Origin: Streptomyces sp. MBT53
GTDB taxonomy: Bacteria > Actinomycetota > Actinomycetes > Streptomycetales > Streptomycetaceae
Direction of reading: 5' to 3'
DNA length: 38,845 nt
Assembly: GCF_016654115.1 (NCBI RefSeq)
Contig: NZ_JAEQAZ010000072.1
Coordinates: 1-38,845, forward strand
The position numbers were made by a program, and so were the translations under genes. This document shows positions 26,937 through 35,900 of the stretch, piece after piece (the first letter of the stretch is position 1; each line of letters begins with the position of its first letter). The notes below the pieces were generated by a model that was not told the origin of the DNA, ran no database searches, and was given only the letters and a program-made list of their open reading frames with translations.

Positions 26937-28730
26937 TCACCCGGCCGGCAGCCGCAGTGAGAAGACCGATCCCGCGCCGAGCCGGCTCGACACCTGCACG
27001 CTGCCGCCGTGGGCCTCGGCGAGTTTGCGGACGATGGGCAGGCCCAGTCCGCTGCCGCCGCCCTGCCGGCTGCGTGACTTCTCGGCTCGCCAGAACCGGT
27101 CGAAGAGCCTGGGCAGGTCGTCGTCGCCAATGCCGGAGCCGGTGTCCTCGACGCGGATCACCACCTCGCGCCCGTCCGGTTCGGCGGAGAGCGTGACTCT
27201 GCCGCCGGCCGGTGTGTGCCGTACGGCGTTGGACACGAGGTTGCCGACCGCCTGCCGCAGCCGTACGGGATCGGCGTGCAGCCAGAGCGCCTCACCTGGC
27301 CGGACGCGCAGTTCGACCCCGGCGGCGGCCGCGTTGCCCTGGTGGCCGCGGGCGACCTGGGCGAGGAGCGCGGTGGCGTCGACGCCTTCCGGGTGGAGCC
27401 TGAGCGCCCCGGCTTCCGCCGCCGCCAGGTCGCGCAGGTCGTCGATGATGTGCTGGAGCAGCAGCGCCTCCTCCAACAGCGAGGACACGACGCTCCCGTC
27501 TGCCGGGACCACACCGTCCTCCACGGCCTCCAGCAGGCCGCGGATGTTGCTGAGCGGGGTGCGCAGCTCGTGGGCGATGTCGCTCACCATGGCTCGGCGC
27601 ACCTTCTCCAGTTGCTCCCGGCGGTTGGACATCAGGTTGAACGCGGTGGCGAGCCGGCCGAGTTCGTCGTCTCCCGCCACTTCGACCCGCGCGCCTTCGT
27701 TGCCGTCGGCCAGCCGCTGGGCCGCGTCGGTGAGAGCGCGCAGGGGCCGGACCATGCGGGTGCCGGCGACGAAGGTGACTGTCACGGTCGTCAGGAGCAC
27801 CAGCACGGCGGCACCGGCGATGCGGGCGCGGTTGGTGTGGGATAGGTCGAAGAAGGTGGAGATTCTCTGGTGGGGCGCGGTGGCGAAGAGCAGCGCCGCC
27901 GGGGCCACGTAGGGATCGAGCTGCTCGCGCCGCGCTGTGGCGAGACATGCCGTCACCGCCCGGCTGTCCGGAACTCCCCGTGCGGTGGAGGGGGTCCACG
28001 TCAGGTCGTCGGCGAGCCGTACGGGCGCGGCGCCGCGGTCGGTGAGGCAGTCGTCGAGGAGCCGGCCGAGCCGGCCCAGGGCTCTGTTCTCCGTGGGGGT
28101 GCGCGGTAGGAGCGCGTCGACGCCGCACCGGTCGCCCGTGTCGAAGAGCCGTTCGTCGATGATGACGTTCGGCCGTCCGTTCGGCGCGTGTACGACTGTT
28201 ATGTCCTGGGGTTGCCCGGAGCCGCGCATGCAGTCCGCGACTTGCGTCGCGGTGGCGTCCAGCGCCTCGCGTTCCCGGGCGGTCAGCCGAAACGGGCCCA
28301 CGGCGCGCGGATCGATGCGGTCAGCGGGGGCGGCGCCGTCGTGGGGCGCGAGAGCGGCGTCGACGGCGAACGCGTCGACGGTCGCCGACGCGGTGGCGGG
28401 CAGCGAGGCCGTGGTGGCGGTCCCGGCCGAGTCCGCGAGCGGATGCCGGCGGGTATCGGTCAGGATGATCCGGCGGCCGGTCCGCTGCGACAGTTCGCGC
28501 AGGGTCGGGGCGACTTCGGCCCAGTCGGGGTGCGTCGCGGCGTAGCCGACGAGTGTGTCATAGATCCGCGTGTCGTCGGCGAGTGCCTGACCGCGCTCAC
28601 GGCCGATGGCGACGGCGGTGAGACTGGTGACGAGCCAGGCCGTCGCGGCGACGGAGCACAGCGAGACCAGTGCGGACAGCCACAGCAGCCTCCACCGCAG
28701 CCCTCTGCGCGGAGCCCGGTCACCGGGCAC
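26937..28730 (-). CDS. Sensor histidine kinase with Cys-pair extracytoplasmic sensor
   Basis: In this 597-residue kinase, a membrane helix (about 13-40) is followed by an extracytoplasmic domain of about 245 residues, a second helix (about 285-305), HAMP, the H-box SDIAHELRTPLSN with phospho-acceptor H387, and an ATPase domain with N-box LVSNAVRHT, G1 DTGSGIG and G2 GSGLGL. The sensor domain has four cysteines in two modules: C167-M...G to C202 and C228-L...G to C262. These match the two modules of the downstream lipoprotein. The start is GTG, overlapping the regulator stop by 11 bp. The start and its GAGGGGG ribosome site lie in one arm of a perfect hairpin, so translation probably depends on ribosomes finishing the regulator. 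Confidence 0.93.
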   Translation of the reverse strand: MPGDRAPRRGLRWRLLWLSALVSLCSVAATAWLVTSLTAVAIGRERGQALADDTRIYDTLVGYAATHPDWAEVAPTLRELSQRTGRRIILTDTRRHPLADSAGTATTASLPATASATVDAFAVDAALAPHDGAAPADRIDPRAVGPFRLTAREREALDATATQVADCMRGSGQPQDITVVHAPNGRPNVIIDERLFDTGDRCGVDALLPRTPTENRALGRLGRLLDDCLTDRGAAPVRLADDLTWTPSTARGVPDSRAVTACLATARREQLDPYVAPAALLFATAPHQRISTFFDLSHTNRARIAGAAVLVLLTTVTVTFVAGTRMVRPLRALTDAAQRLADGNEGARVEVAGDDELGRLATAFNLMSNRREQLEKVRRAMVSDIAHELRTPLSNIRGLLEAVEDGVVPADGSVVSSLLEEALLLQHIIDDLRDLAAAEAGALRLHPEGVDATALLAQVARGHQGNAAAAGVELRVRPGEALWLHADPVRLRQAVGNLVSNAVRHTPAGGRVTLSAEPDGREVVIRVEDTGSGIGDDDLPRLFDRFWRAEKSRSRQGGGSGLGLPIVRKLAEAHGGSVQVSSRLGAGSVFSLRLPAG

Positions 28731-29505
28731 GGCGAACCCCCTCGTCGTCGAGGGGGTTCGCCGTGCCCGCGGGCCGCGGGTGGTCCGCGTCGCGCACCGA
28801 CACGTCGGCCATCTTGTACCCGACGCCGTAGACCGTGAGCAGACGTTCGGGCCGCGTCGGGTCGCGCTCGATCTTGCGGCGCAGGTTCATGACGTGTCCG
28901 TCGACGGTACGGGTGGTGACGTAGCGGTCGATGCCGTGCAGGTGCTCAAGGATCTGCTTACGGGTGAACACCCGGCCCGGCGCGGCGGCCAGCACCTCCA
29001 GGACCCGGAACTCCCCGGGAGTGCACTCGGTGAGCCGCCCGTCCACCCGGACCTCGAACCGGCCGGGGTCGACGGTGAGGGTGCCCACGGCGAACACGGG
29101 TTCCGGCGGTGGCGGCGCCTCGACCGGAGGCGGCGCCGGGCGGCCCGTCCGCCGCAGCAGGGTGCGCACCCGCGCGACCAGCTCACGCGGGCTGCACGGC
29201 TTGGTCATGTAGTCGTCGGCGCCCAGATCGAGAGCGAGGAGCAGATCGTCCTCCTCGGTGCGCGCGGTGAGCATCAGCACCGGCACATCTGACTCGGTGC
29301 GCAGCACCCGGCACACGTCCAGGCCGTCCATGCGCGGCATCATCCAGTCCAGGACCACCAGATCGGGCATTCGCCGCCGGATCTCCTCCAGCGCGGCCCG
29401 GCCGTCGAAGACGAGACCGACCGAGTGCCCCTCCCGTTCCAGATAGCGGCGGATGATGTCGGCCTGCTTGTGGTCGTCGTCGGCGACCAGAACATACGCA
29501 CACAT
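28720..29505 (-). CDS. OmpR-family response regulator
   Basis: This 261-residue protein has a receiver domain with the acidic pocket D9-D10-D11, phospho-acceptor D53 (LVVLDWMMPRMDG), T80 and K102 (YMTKP). The winged-helix DNA-binding domain ends in TVDGHVMNLRRKIE...VYGVGYK. A 25-residue tail rich in Pro, Asp and Arg follows, encoded by the hairpin. I chose the ATG at 29505 because the receiver begins directly after it; a longer frame upstream is not receiver-like. A TACGAT hexamer ends 8 bases before this ATG, so the mRNA could be nearly leaderless. It is the partner of the downstream kinase and the best candidate to bind the TGTCGGGA repeats. Confidence 0.94.
   Translation of the reverse strand: MCAYVLVADDDHKQADIIRRYLEREGHSVGLVFDGRAALEEIRRRMPDLVVLDWMMPRMDGLDVCRVLRTESDVPVLMLTARTEEDDLLLALDLGADDYMTKPCSPRELVARVRTLLRRTGRPAPPPVEAPPPPEPVFAVGTLTVDPGRFEVRVDGRLTECTPGEFRVLEVLAAAPGRVFTRKQILEHLHGIDRYVTTRTVDGHVMNLRRKIERDPTRPERLLTVYGVGYKMADVSVRDADHPRPAGTANPLDDEGVRRAR
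28724..28769 (-). promoter_or_regulatory. Perfect 21-bp-arm hairpin covering the kinase translation start
   Basis: The arms 28724-28744 and 28749-28769 are exact complements with a 4-base loop. On the mRNA the 3' arm holds GAGGGGG and the kinase GTG. The hairpin is within the last codons of the response-regulator gene. It could couple translation of the two genes, or attenuate transcription between them. Confidence 0.65.
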
Positions 29506-29902
29506 GGTCGGCCATCGTAGGGACTGCGGCGCCTCCCGTTCCGGCGGTCGCCGCCGAAGACGGCCAGGGGTACGGGAGGACGACAGGATCACAACAACTT
29601 CCCGACATTCCATCGAGACGGCGGCACCGGCGCTCGGGGGAACCTGAGCCGTACGACGCGGTGCGAAGCGGCCCGGGCAGGTCGGTGCGGGGCCCTGGTC
29701 ACCGGACTCCTCGGCGTCGGCGATCACCGCGATGCCGATCGTGCGTGCTGTACAGGACGGCGGGTCATCCGCGCGGCGAGGCCTGCGGAGTGTCCCGGAC
29801 GTGTCGATGAACGACAGGTCTGGACCTCTGCTCCATGGGACCACCCGCGCCGGAGCGGCCACGGCCCACACGGCGTCGGACGTCCCCGGCCGACGTGGCG
29901 GG
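29506..29902. other. 397-bp intergenic region with operator B
   Basis: It lies between the regulator start and the end of the propeller gene, both on the - strand. It holds operator B (29572-29607) and a TACGAT hexamer at about 29514-29519 (- strand). I see no further gene; frames through it are arginine-rich shadows. Confidence 0.6.
29572..29607 (-). promoter_or_regulatory. Operator B: three TGTCG-type repeats, 11-bp period
   Basis: On the - strand the repeats are TGTCGGGA (29600-29607), TGTTGTGA (29589-29596) and TGTCGTCC (29578-29585). The 36-bp block matches operator C at 32 of 36 positions. It lies 67-102 bases upstream of the regulator start codon, which suggests autoregulation. Confidence 0.65.
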
Positions 29903-30937
29903 TCAGACGAGGCAGCTCAGGGGCAGGCGGCTGAGCGTCTCCCCGTCGAACGCCACCAACTCGGCCGCGCCAGGGTGATGGTGGGTGGGGACGAAGCCCG
30001 GGACGGTGCCCCTCAGCTCCCCGCTCACCGGGTCCCACGCCTGGAGTCCCGCCAGTGCGGCGGCGAAGAGCATCCCGTCCGCGGCGAAGAGGGCGCCCTC
30101 GACACCTGGCAGGGCGAGAAGTTCGCGGCACCGTACTGCGTCGAAGACCCGCACGCCCCGGGTGCTGGACTTCGCTTCGTAATCGATGCCCTTCAGACCC
30201 GTCACCGCGATATGGCGCTCGTCGATCCAGCACTGCGGCTCGTTCCAGTAGTAGTCCCGCCAGTCCAACTCCTTGCGCGTCCTGCCGTCCTCGGACTCGA
30301 AGGTACGGCCCTCGATCCAGGAGCGGAGGTTCAACACCGTGGGAACACCGTACGGCTGCCAGATCCAGCCGTCGTCGGCGATCCGGGTGCCTCGGGGAGA
30401 GACGGCGAGCGCACCGTGGAAGTAGTCCAGGCGGTGCGGGATCCCCGGGTCGCGCGGGGTCAGCAGCTCCCCGGTCAGCGCGTCGGACACGTCCAGCCGG
30501 TTCCAGGCCGTGCGGTGCACGACCAGGGTCCGGCCCTTGTGCTGGGTGAAGGCGAACGAGAAGGGAACGGTGTACTGGTGGTAGTCGCCGCCGTCCAGGG
30601 AGAGAGTGACCCTTCCGGTCTCCAGGTCGGCCACTTCGCCGTAGCGGCCGTAGTCGTTGACGATCCCGGCGAACCGGCCGTCGTGCGAGGCGTGCAGACG
30701 CCGGCGCACCACGTGCTCTCTCCAGTAGTCGGGCTGTGGCTCCGCCGGGACCGTGGTGGCGCCGACCGTCCGGGCCGTGCCGCTGTCGGCGTCGAACCGC
30801 ACCAGGTCGCCTGCCGTGGTCAGCAGCAGCCACTGCGAGCGCGGTGCGCCGGACACGGGCGCGAGGTCGGCGACCGGGCCGACGGCCGCAGGGAGCCGTG
30901 AGACGGTCGCCTTCGCCGCGAAGGATGCTCCGCTCAC
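29903..30937 (-). CDS. Beta-propeller-like protein of unknown function
   Basis: This 344-residue protein starts at GTG overlapping the previous stop (GTGA), so it is translationally coupled. The sequence is strand-rich, with repeating blade-like units: 'WLLLTTAGDLVRFDADSG', 'GEVADLETGRVTLSLDGG', 'GALAVSPRGTRIADDGW' and 'GLQAWDPVSGELRGTVPG'. This is the usual look of a WD40/quinoprotein-like propeller. There is no signal peptide or membrane helix, so it is probably cytoplasmic. It pairs with the Cys-cluster protein encoded just upstream. Confidence 0.8.
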   Translation of the reverse strand: MSGASFAAKATVSRLPAAVGPVADLAPVSGAPRSQWLLLTTAGDLVRFDADSGTARTVGATTVPAEPQPDYWREHVVRRRLHASHDGRFAGIVNDYGRYGEVADLETGRVTLSLDGGDYHQYTVPFSFAFTQHKGRTLVVHRTAWNRLDVSDALTGELLTPRDPGIPHRLDYFHGALAVSPRGTRIADDGWIWQPYGVPTVLNLRSWIEGRTFESEDGRTRKELDWRDYYWNEPQCWIDERHIAVTGLKGIDYEAKSSTRGVRVFDAVRCRELLALPGVEGALFAADGMLFAAALAGLQAWDPVSGELRGTVPGFVPTHHHPGAAELVAFDGETLSRLPLSCLV

Positions 30938-31581
30938 GTGAAATCCGGGCAGCGATAGGTTTCCTGGACGTACCCGGCGCGGGAGTCCCACAGGGCGAAC
31001 AGGTCGTCCTTCGTGCGGACCGCTTCGAATTCCTCCTTCGTGTTCCGGAAACAGGCGAGGGATCCCATGAAGCCGTTTCCGCCCGGGTGGTAGTCGGAGA
31101 GGGCGCAGGTGGTACAGGTCTGGAGGACCACCCCGTCGGGGACGTCCCGCTGAAGTTCCGACAACGCCTGCTCCATGTCGCCGGCGTGCCGGGTGGCGAC
31201 CTCGCCGTCCGGCAACGCGAGCGAGAGGGAGACGCCGTATGTGTGCCGGGACGGGTCGGGGGCGTCGCGATCGGGCACGACCAGGTGGGACGTCAGAACC
31301 GCCTGGGTGAGCTGCGATCCGATCCGTACGGTGACGGGCGTCGGCCATCGCAGAGTGAAGTCGCTCAGGTCGGAGCCGTCCAGTCGCGGCGGCTGCGGGG
31401 CGTCCTCGGGCGCGGTCACCAGTTCCAGGGCGTCGGGGCTGCTTCCCTCGAAGCGGTGTCCCCGGAAGGTGAGCGAGAACAGTTGCCCGTCGTTGGTCAG
31501 CACGCCCGAGATCTCACCCCATCGGTCGGAAACCGTGACGTCGGACACCAGAGGGGGTTCGTACATGTGATCGTCTTTCAT
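30934..31581 (-). CDS. Conserved-looking protein with C-x2-C...C...C cluster
   Basis: From the ATG at 31581 it is 215 residues; the longer frame adds only low-quality sequence, and there is no clear ribosome site. The N-terminal part is strand-rich (LFSLTFRGHRFEG). The C-terminal third carries QTCTTCALSDYHPGGNG, then SLACFRNTKEEF, and ends with YRCPDFT. The four cysteines plus His suggest a metal site or disulfides. There is no signal peptide, so a metal site is more likely. It is coupled to the propeller gene. I cannot name the family. Confidence 0.75.
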   Translation of the reverse strand: MKDDHMYEPPLVSDVTVSDRWGEISGVLTNDGQLFSLTFRGHRFEGSSPDALELVTAPEDAPQPPRLDGSDLSDFTLRWPTPVTVRIGSQLTQAVLTSHLVVPDRDAPDPSRHTYGVSLSLALPDGEVATRHAGDMEQALSELQRDVPDGVVLQTCTTCALSDYHPGGNGFMGSLACFRNTKEEFEAVRTKDDLFALWDSRAGYVQETYRCPDFT

Positions 31582-31831
31582 GAGGCCAGTATCTTCGCGC
31601 CGGATCAGGGAATCGGAGCGTTTGCGCGTGGTTCCAACTGGGCGCCAAGTGCACTCCCAGGGGCATGCCAAGAGGAGCCCGAGGACAGCGAGCAGCCGGT
31701 GGTTCTCCTACGACGGCCAAAGCCAGGACTTCAGAGGGCGCAGGCCACCGCCGCGGGCGCGCCGACCCGGACCGTGCTCGACGGCACTGTCCTGCACTTC
31801 CTCGACGGGTCGTGTCCCGCTTTCGGGCGTG

Positions 31832-32473
31832 TCACATCAGCGCCCCGGACCTCAGGGCGAAGGCGACGGCGACGGCGACGGCGTGGGAACGGTTGCGCAG
31901 CCCCAGCCGGTTGGTCATCGCCCCGACAACGTTCTTGATGGTGCGTTCCGAGTGGTTCAGCTTCTGGGCCATCTCCACCGTGTCCAGGCCGTCCGCCGGC
32001 ATGCGCAGCACCTCGACTTCGCGGGCGTCCAGACCCGACGACGTCAATCCCGACGGATGGAGGACATGACGCTGGACGCCGGTGACGTGGTCGATCAGCC
32101 GGCCCTGGACCGTGACCGGCAGCGTCGCCAGCCCGGCGACGACGTTCCGCACGGCCTGGACGACCTTGTCGTAGCCGGCGTTCTGCCGCCGGACGACGTT
32201 CCGCAGGCCGCACGCCACGGCGCGCACCGCATGGGCCTCGCAGAGGCTCCCCGTGACGAGCACAATGCCCATGTCCGGTCTGAGCGAGCCTGCCGCGGCC
32301 GTCTCCATGACCAGGAGTGTCTCCTCGGTGACGTCCGTGGTCAGCACGAGCAGGACGTCCGCGTGCTGATGCTGTTCCTTCGGCAGGACCTGTAGACCGC
32401 TCTGTCCCCGGAGATGGCGAACGGTCCCCTCGTGAGTGATCCTGTCACTGGCGACGACCGCGATCGAGATCAT
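31832..32473 (-). CDS. LuxR/NarL-type regulator with atypical receiver
   Basis: This 213-residue protein starts at an ATG with AAGGA upstream. The N-terminal 125 residues have the alternating strand-helix layout of a receiver but lack the key residues. The acidic pocket reads VVASDR, the strand that should end in the phospho-acceptor Asp reads DVLLVLTTDV, and the usual Lys is replaced by Arg. The C-terminus is a clear LuxR helix-turn-helix (DAREVEVLRMPADGLDTVEM..., SERTIKNVVGAM). It probably works without phosphorylation, perhaps through a ligand or a partner. It is divergent from the SARP gene, with operator C between them. Confidence 0.85.
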   Translation of the reverse strand: MISIAVVASDRITHEGTVRHLRGQSGLQVLPKEQHQHADVLLVLTTDVTEETLLVMETAAAGSLRPDMGIVLVTGSLCEAHAVRAVACGLRNVVRRQNAGYDKVVQAVRNVVAGLATLPVTVQGRLIDHVTGVQRHVLHPSGLTSSGLDAREVEVLRMPADGLDTVEMAQKLNHSERTIKNVVGAMTNRLGLRNRSHAVAVAVAFALRSGALM

Positions 32474-32668
32474 TCCCGCGTCCTTCCCGGCCCTGTTGAC
32501 GCATCCGATCAACGGCGATGAAAGCCGAAGGCCCTTGGAGGCCAATGGGATGGCGAGGACGGCACCTTCTGCGCGCGCGTCAACCTGGCCAGCGTCTGTC
32601 TTTCCGTCCGGACAACGGAGCGGGCCGGAGCGGGTGCAGGGTTCGGCCTCGGCTGGCTCACAAGAGCA

Positions 32669-32704
32669 ACGGGAAGACGACAGGATCCCGACAACATCCC
32701 GACA
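32669..32704 (-). promoter_or_regulatory. Operator C: three TGTCG-type repeats, 11-bp period
   Basis: On the - strand there are two perfect TGTCGGGA copies (32697-32704 and 32686-32693) and TGTCGTCT (32675-32682). It lies 196-231 bases upstream of the LuxR-type start and 234 upstream of the SARP start. Confidence 0.65.
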
Positions 32705-32923
32705 CTTCGGGGCGAGGCTGTGCGCGGGCACTCGACGCCCCGTCGGTGAATCGGCGTCATTTGATGAACCCTGGAGGGGACTTGACATCCGGTCAGGCCG
32801 ACAGCAACCGGGACCACCCGGCCTCGACATCGGACCGGCGGACCGAGCCGCGCCGATGGCCTGTCCCGCACCGGCAGCCCGCCCTGGCATCACATGTGGT
32901 CATGTGCACGTTCACACCTTCGG

Positions 32924-32929
32924 TAGATT
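32924..32929 (+). promoter_or_regulatory. Candidate -10 element (TAGATT) of the SARP gene
   Basis: TAGATT fits the actinobacterial -10 pattern and ends 8 bases before the ATG. No Shine-Dalgarno sequence is present, so a leaderless transcript is plausible. No good -35 is visible. Confidence 0.35.
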
Positions 32930-32937
32930 GACTCGCC

Positions 32938-35900
32938 ATGCTGCGCTTGAACGTACTGGGCCCCATGGAGGCCTACACGGCCGACAGACGCCTGGCGCTG
33001 GGAGGGCCGCAACAGCGGGCCGTTCTCGCCATGTTGATCATGGCCCGCGGGAGCGTGGTACCGGCCGAACGCATCGCTGAACACCTGTGGCCTCACACCT
33101 CCCCGGAGCGGTCACTGGCCGCGTTGTATCCACTGATTTCCAACCTGCGCCGCGCCCTGGAACCGGGACGCCCGCCGCGGGCGCCGGCCGGAGTTCTCGT
33201 GAGCGCCGCGCCCGGCTACGCCCTGCGGGTGCCGGAGGAGGCCGTGGACGCGTGGCGGTTCGAAGCACTCGTGCGCGAGGCGCGTTCCGGTGATCCCGAG
33301 GCGTCGTGGCACCGGTTGAAGGAGGGCCTGACCTGGTGGCAGGGCTTGCCCTATTCCGAGTGGTCGGACCGCAGCTGGGCCGCAGACGAGGTGGCCCGCC
33401 TCGACGAGGTGCGTCTCATGGCCCGGGAACTGCTCCTGCAGGTGGGCCTGAGCGCCGGCCACGCCGCCGAGGTCGCGGTCGATGCGGAGGTCCTGGTGCG
33501 GGACGCCCCCCTGCGGGAGGACGCCTGGCGGCTGCTGGCCCTGTCGTTGTGGGCCTCCGGCCGCCAGGCGGACGCCCTGGCGGCGCTCCGCCGAGCGCGA
33601 TCCGTCCTGGTCGAGACCGTCGGGCTCGAACCAGGAGTTCTGCTCACGGAGTTGGAACAGGACATCCTGCACGGACGGCACGAGTCGCTCCACAGGGCGG
33701 CACCCGGCCCGCAACGCGGCGGCACCGGTCCCGCGGATCCCACCCGGACGCGGATCGAGGCGGTGGACGATGCCCGGCCGGTCGGGGCCGTCCCCGTTCC
33801 TGACCACCGGAGAGGGGTCAACAGGCTGCCCCAAGGCCTGGAACAGGACCGTCACCCTCTGAAGGGCCGGACCGCCGAACTGCGCATGCTGCGGGAGGCG
33901 GCCCGGGTGGCCTCCCACCGCGGCGCCGTCGTCACGCTGTCCGGGGAGGCCGGTTCCGGTAAGTCGACACTGCTGGACCACTTCGGCCACCTGCTGAGGC
34001 GCGAGGGCTGGATCGTGATCACGGGTAGGTGCCCCGAGGAAGACGGTGCACCGCCCGCCTGGGCCTGGGTCGAGGCCCTGAGCGAGTTGGCCAGGATCTC
34101 GCCGCCCGACGTGGTCGAGCCGCTGGACGCGTTCCTGCAGCCCGGCGGTGCCCGCGAGCCGCTGACGCGGGATGCCGCCGCAGGCCGGTTCAAGGTGCAC
34201 ATGGCCGTGCGGGAGTGGCTCTCCGCCGTCGCGGCCCGGCAGCCCCTCGCCTTGTTCGTGGACGATCTGCACAGGGCCGACACCGAGACACTGATGCTGC
34301 TGTGTCGTGCGGCCTCGCTGCGCGCGCCGGTCCTCGTGACGGCGGCCTTCCGCTCCGACGAGGCGGGTTCCCGACCGGCCCCGTTCCAGGCGGAGCTCGC
34401 CCGGCTCTCCGCCTACCGGCTGACGCTGCGGGGGCTGGACACACCGGCGGTGGCGGAGCTGGTGCGCGAGGTGTGCGGCACCGACGTGGCCCCCGAGACC
34501 GTGGCCGCCCTCGCGGAACGCACCGGCGGCAACCCGTTCTTCGTGACCGAGAGCGCCCGCCTGCTGGCGGTCGAGGGCACGCTGAAGGCGGTCACCGAAG
34601 TCCCCGAGGCCATTCGTGACGTGCTGCGCCTGCGGCTGGCCAACCTCTCGCCGGCCGAACGCTCCGTCATCGGCCTGGCGGCCGTCTGCGGACGCGAGGC
34701 CGACATAGACGTCCTGGCCGAGGCGTCCGACCTGGAACCGGCCGAGGTGTACGACTCGCTGGAGGCCTGCGTCCGGGCGGGGCTGCTCACGGAGCCCGCA
34801 CCGGGACGCGTCCGCTTCACGCACGTTCTCCTGCGCGACGTCGCCTACACCGAGCTCACCGGCCTGCGCGCCCGCTCCCTGCACGGCAGACTCGCCGACG
34901 TTCTCGAACGCCTACGCCCCAACGACCTCGACGCCCTGGCACTGCACTTCAGACGCTCGGCCGATCCGGCGCAGGCCGACCGGGCGGTGGTCCATGCCGT
35001 CCGGGCGGCCGAACGCGCCGAACGCCGATACGCGTACGACGTCGCCGTGGAGCTCCTCTCGGGTGCGGTCACCGCCGTCGACCTCGTCCCGGGCACCTCG
35101 GAGCAGCGCGCCGAGCGGCTCGTCGACGTCTACGGCCGGCTCATGCGGGCGCAGGTGCGTACGGGTTCTGTGGGCGCGGCGCAGGCCACGGGCGAGCGCG
35201 CCGTGCAGGAGGCGCGCGGGGTCGGGCGGGACGACCTCGTGGCGGCGGCGTTCGCCGCTTGGACCGAGCCCACTCCATGGCTGACCCGGCGGCACTGGGC
35301 GGTGGATCAGCACGTCGTCGACACGCTCGAACGGCTGCTCAACCGTCCCGACCTGCCGCGGTCCGTCACCGTGCGCCTGCTCCAGAGGCTCGTGGACGAG
35401 CTCGCCGGCTTCGGCACCGGACAGGAGGCGGAAGCGGCGGAACGGCAACTGGCACTCGCCCGCCGGGTGGAGGACCCCGCTCTGCTCGCCGCCGCCTTCA
35501 CCACCTTGACCAAGCTCATGCCGCACGAACACCAGCTCGTCCGGTACGGGGTGATGGTGTCGGAGCTGAGAGAACTCGTCCGGCACCACGAGCTGCCCGC
35601 CTACCAGTGGGTCTGCGAACACATCGACTCCATGATCGCGGCGATCCACAACGACGCCGAGGCCGTCCGGCGGCACGGCGAACGCGGTCTGAGCATCGCC
35701 CGCCGCTTCCACATCGCCGGGGCGGAGGCAGCGAGCATGGCCACCATGGCGATGCTCGCCCACGCCCGCGGGCAGTTCGACGAGGCCGAGGCGTCGTACC
35801 GCCGCGTCCGGGAACGTCTCAGCGGCCACAACCCGTGGCACGGAGCGGACATCTACACACGCGGGCTGATCACGATCAGGCTCAACCAGGGGCGCGTGGC

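Larger units (their letters stand above)
32474..32937. other. 464-bp divergent intergenic region (LuxR / SARP)
   Basis: It holds operator C (32669-32704), two CATGTG hexamers (32893-32898 and 32901-32906) and a TAGATT hexamer just before the SARP start. Nothing in it reads as a gene. Confidence 0.6.

Noticed and set aside
31802..31831. CCCG/CGGG hairpin after the LuxR-type gene
   Set aside because: Four-base stem is expected by chance at this GC content.
32782..32787. TTGACA as a -35 for the SARP gene
   Set aside because: No matching -10 at 16-18 bases, and it is 150 bases from the start codon.
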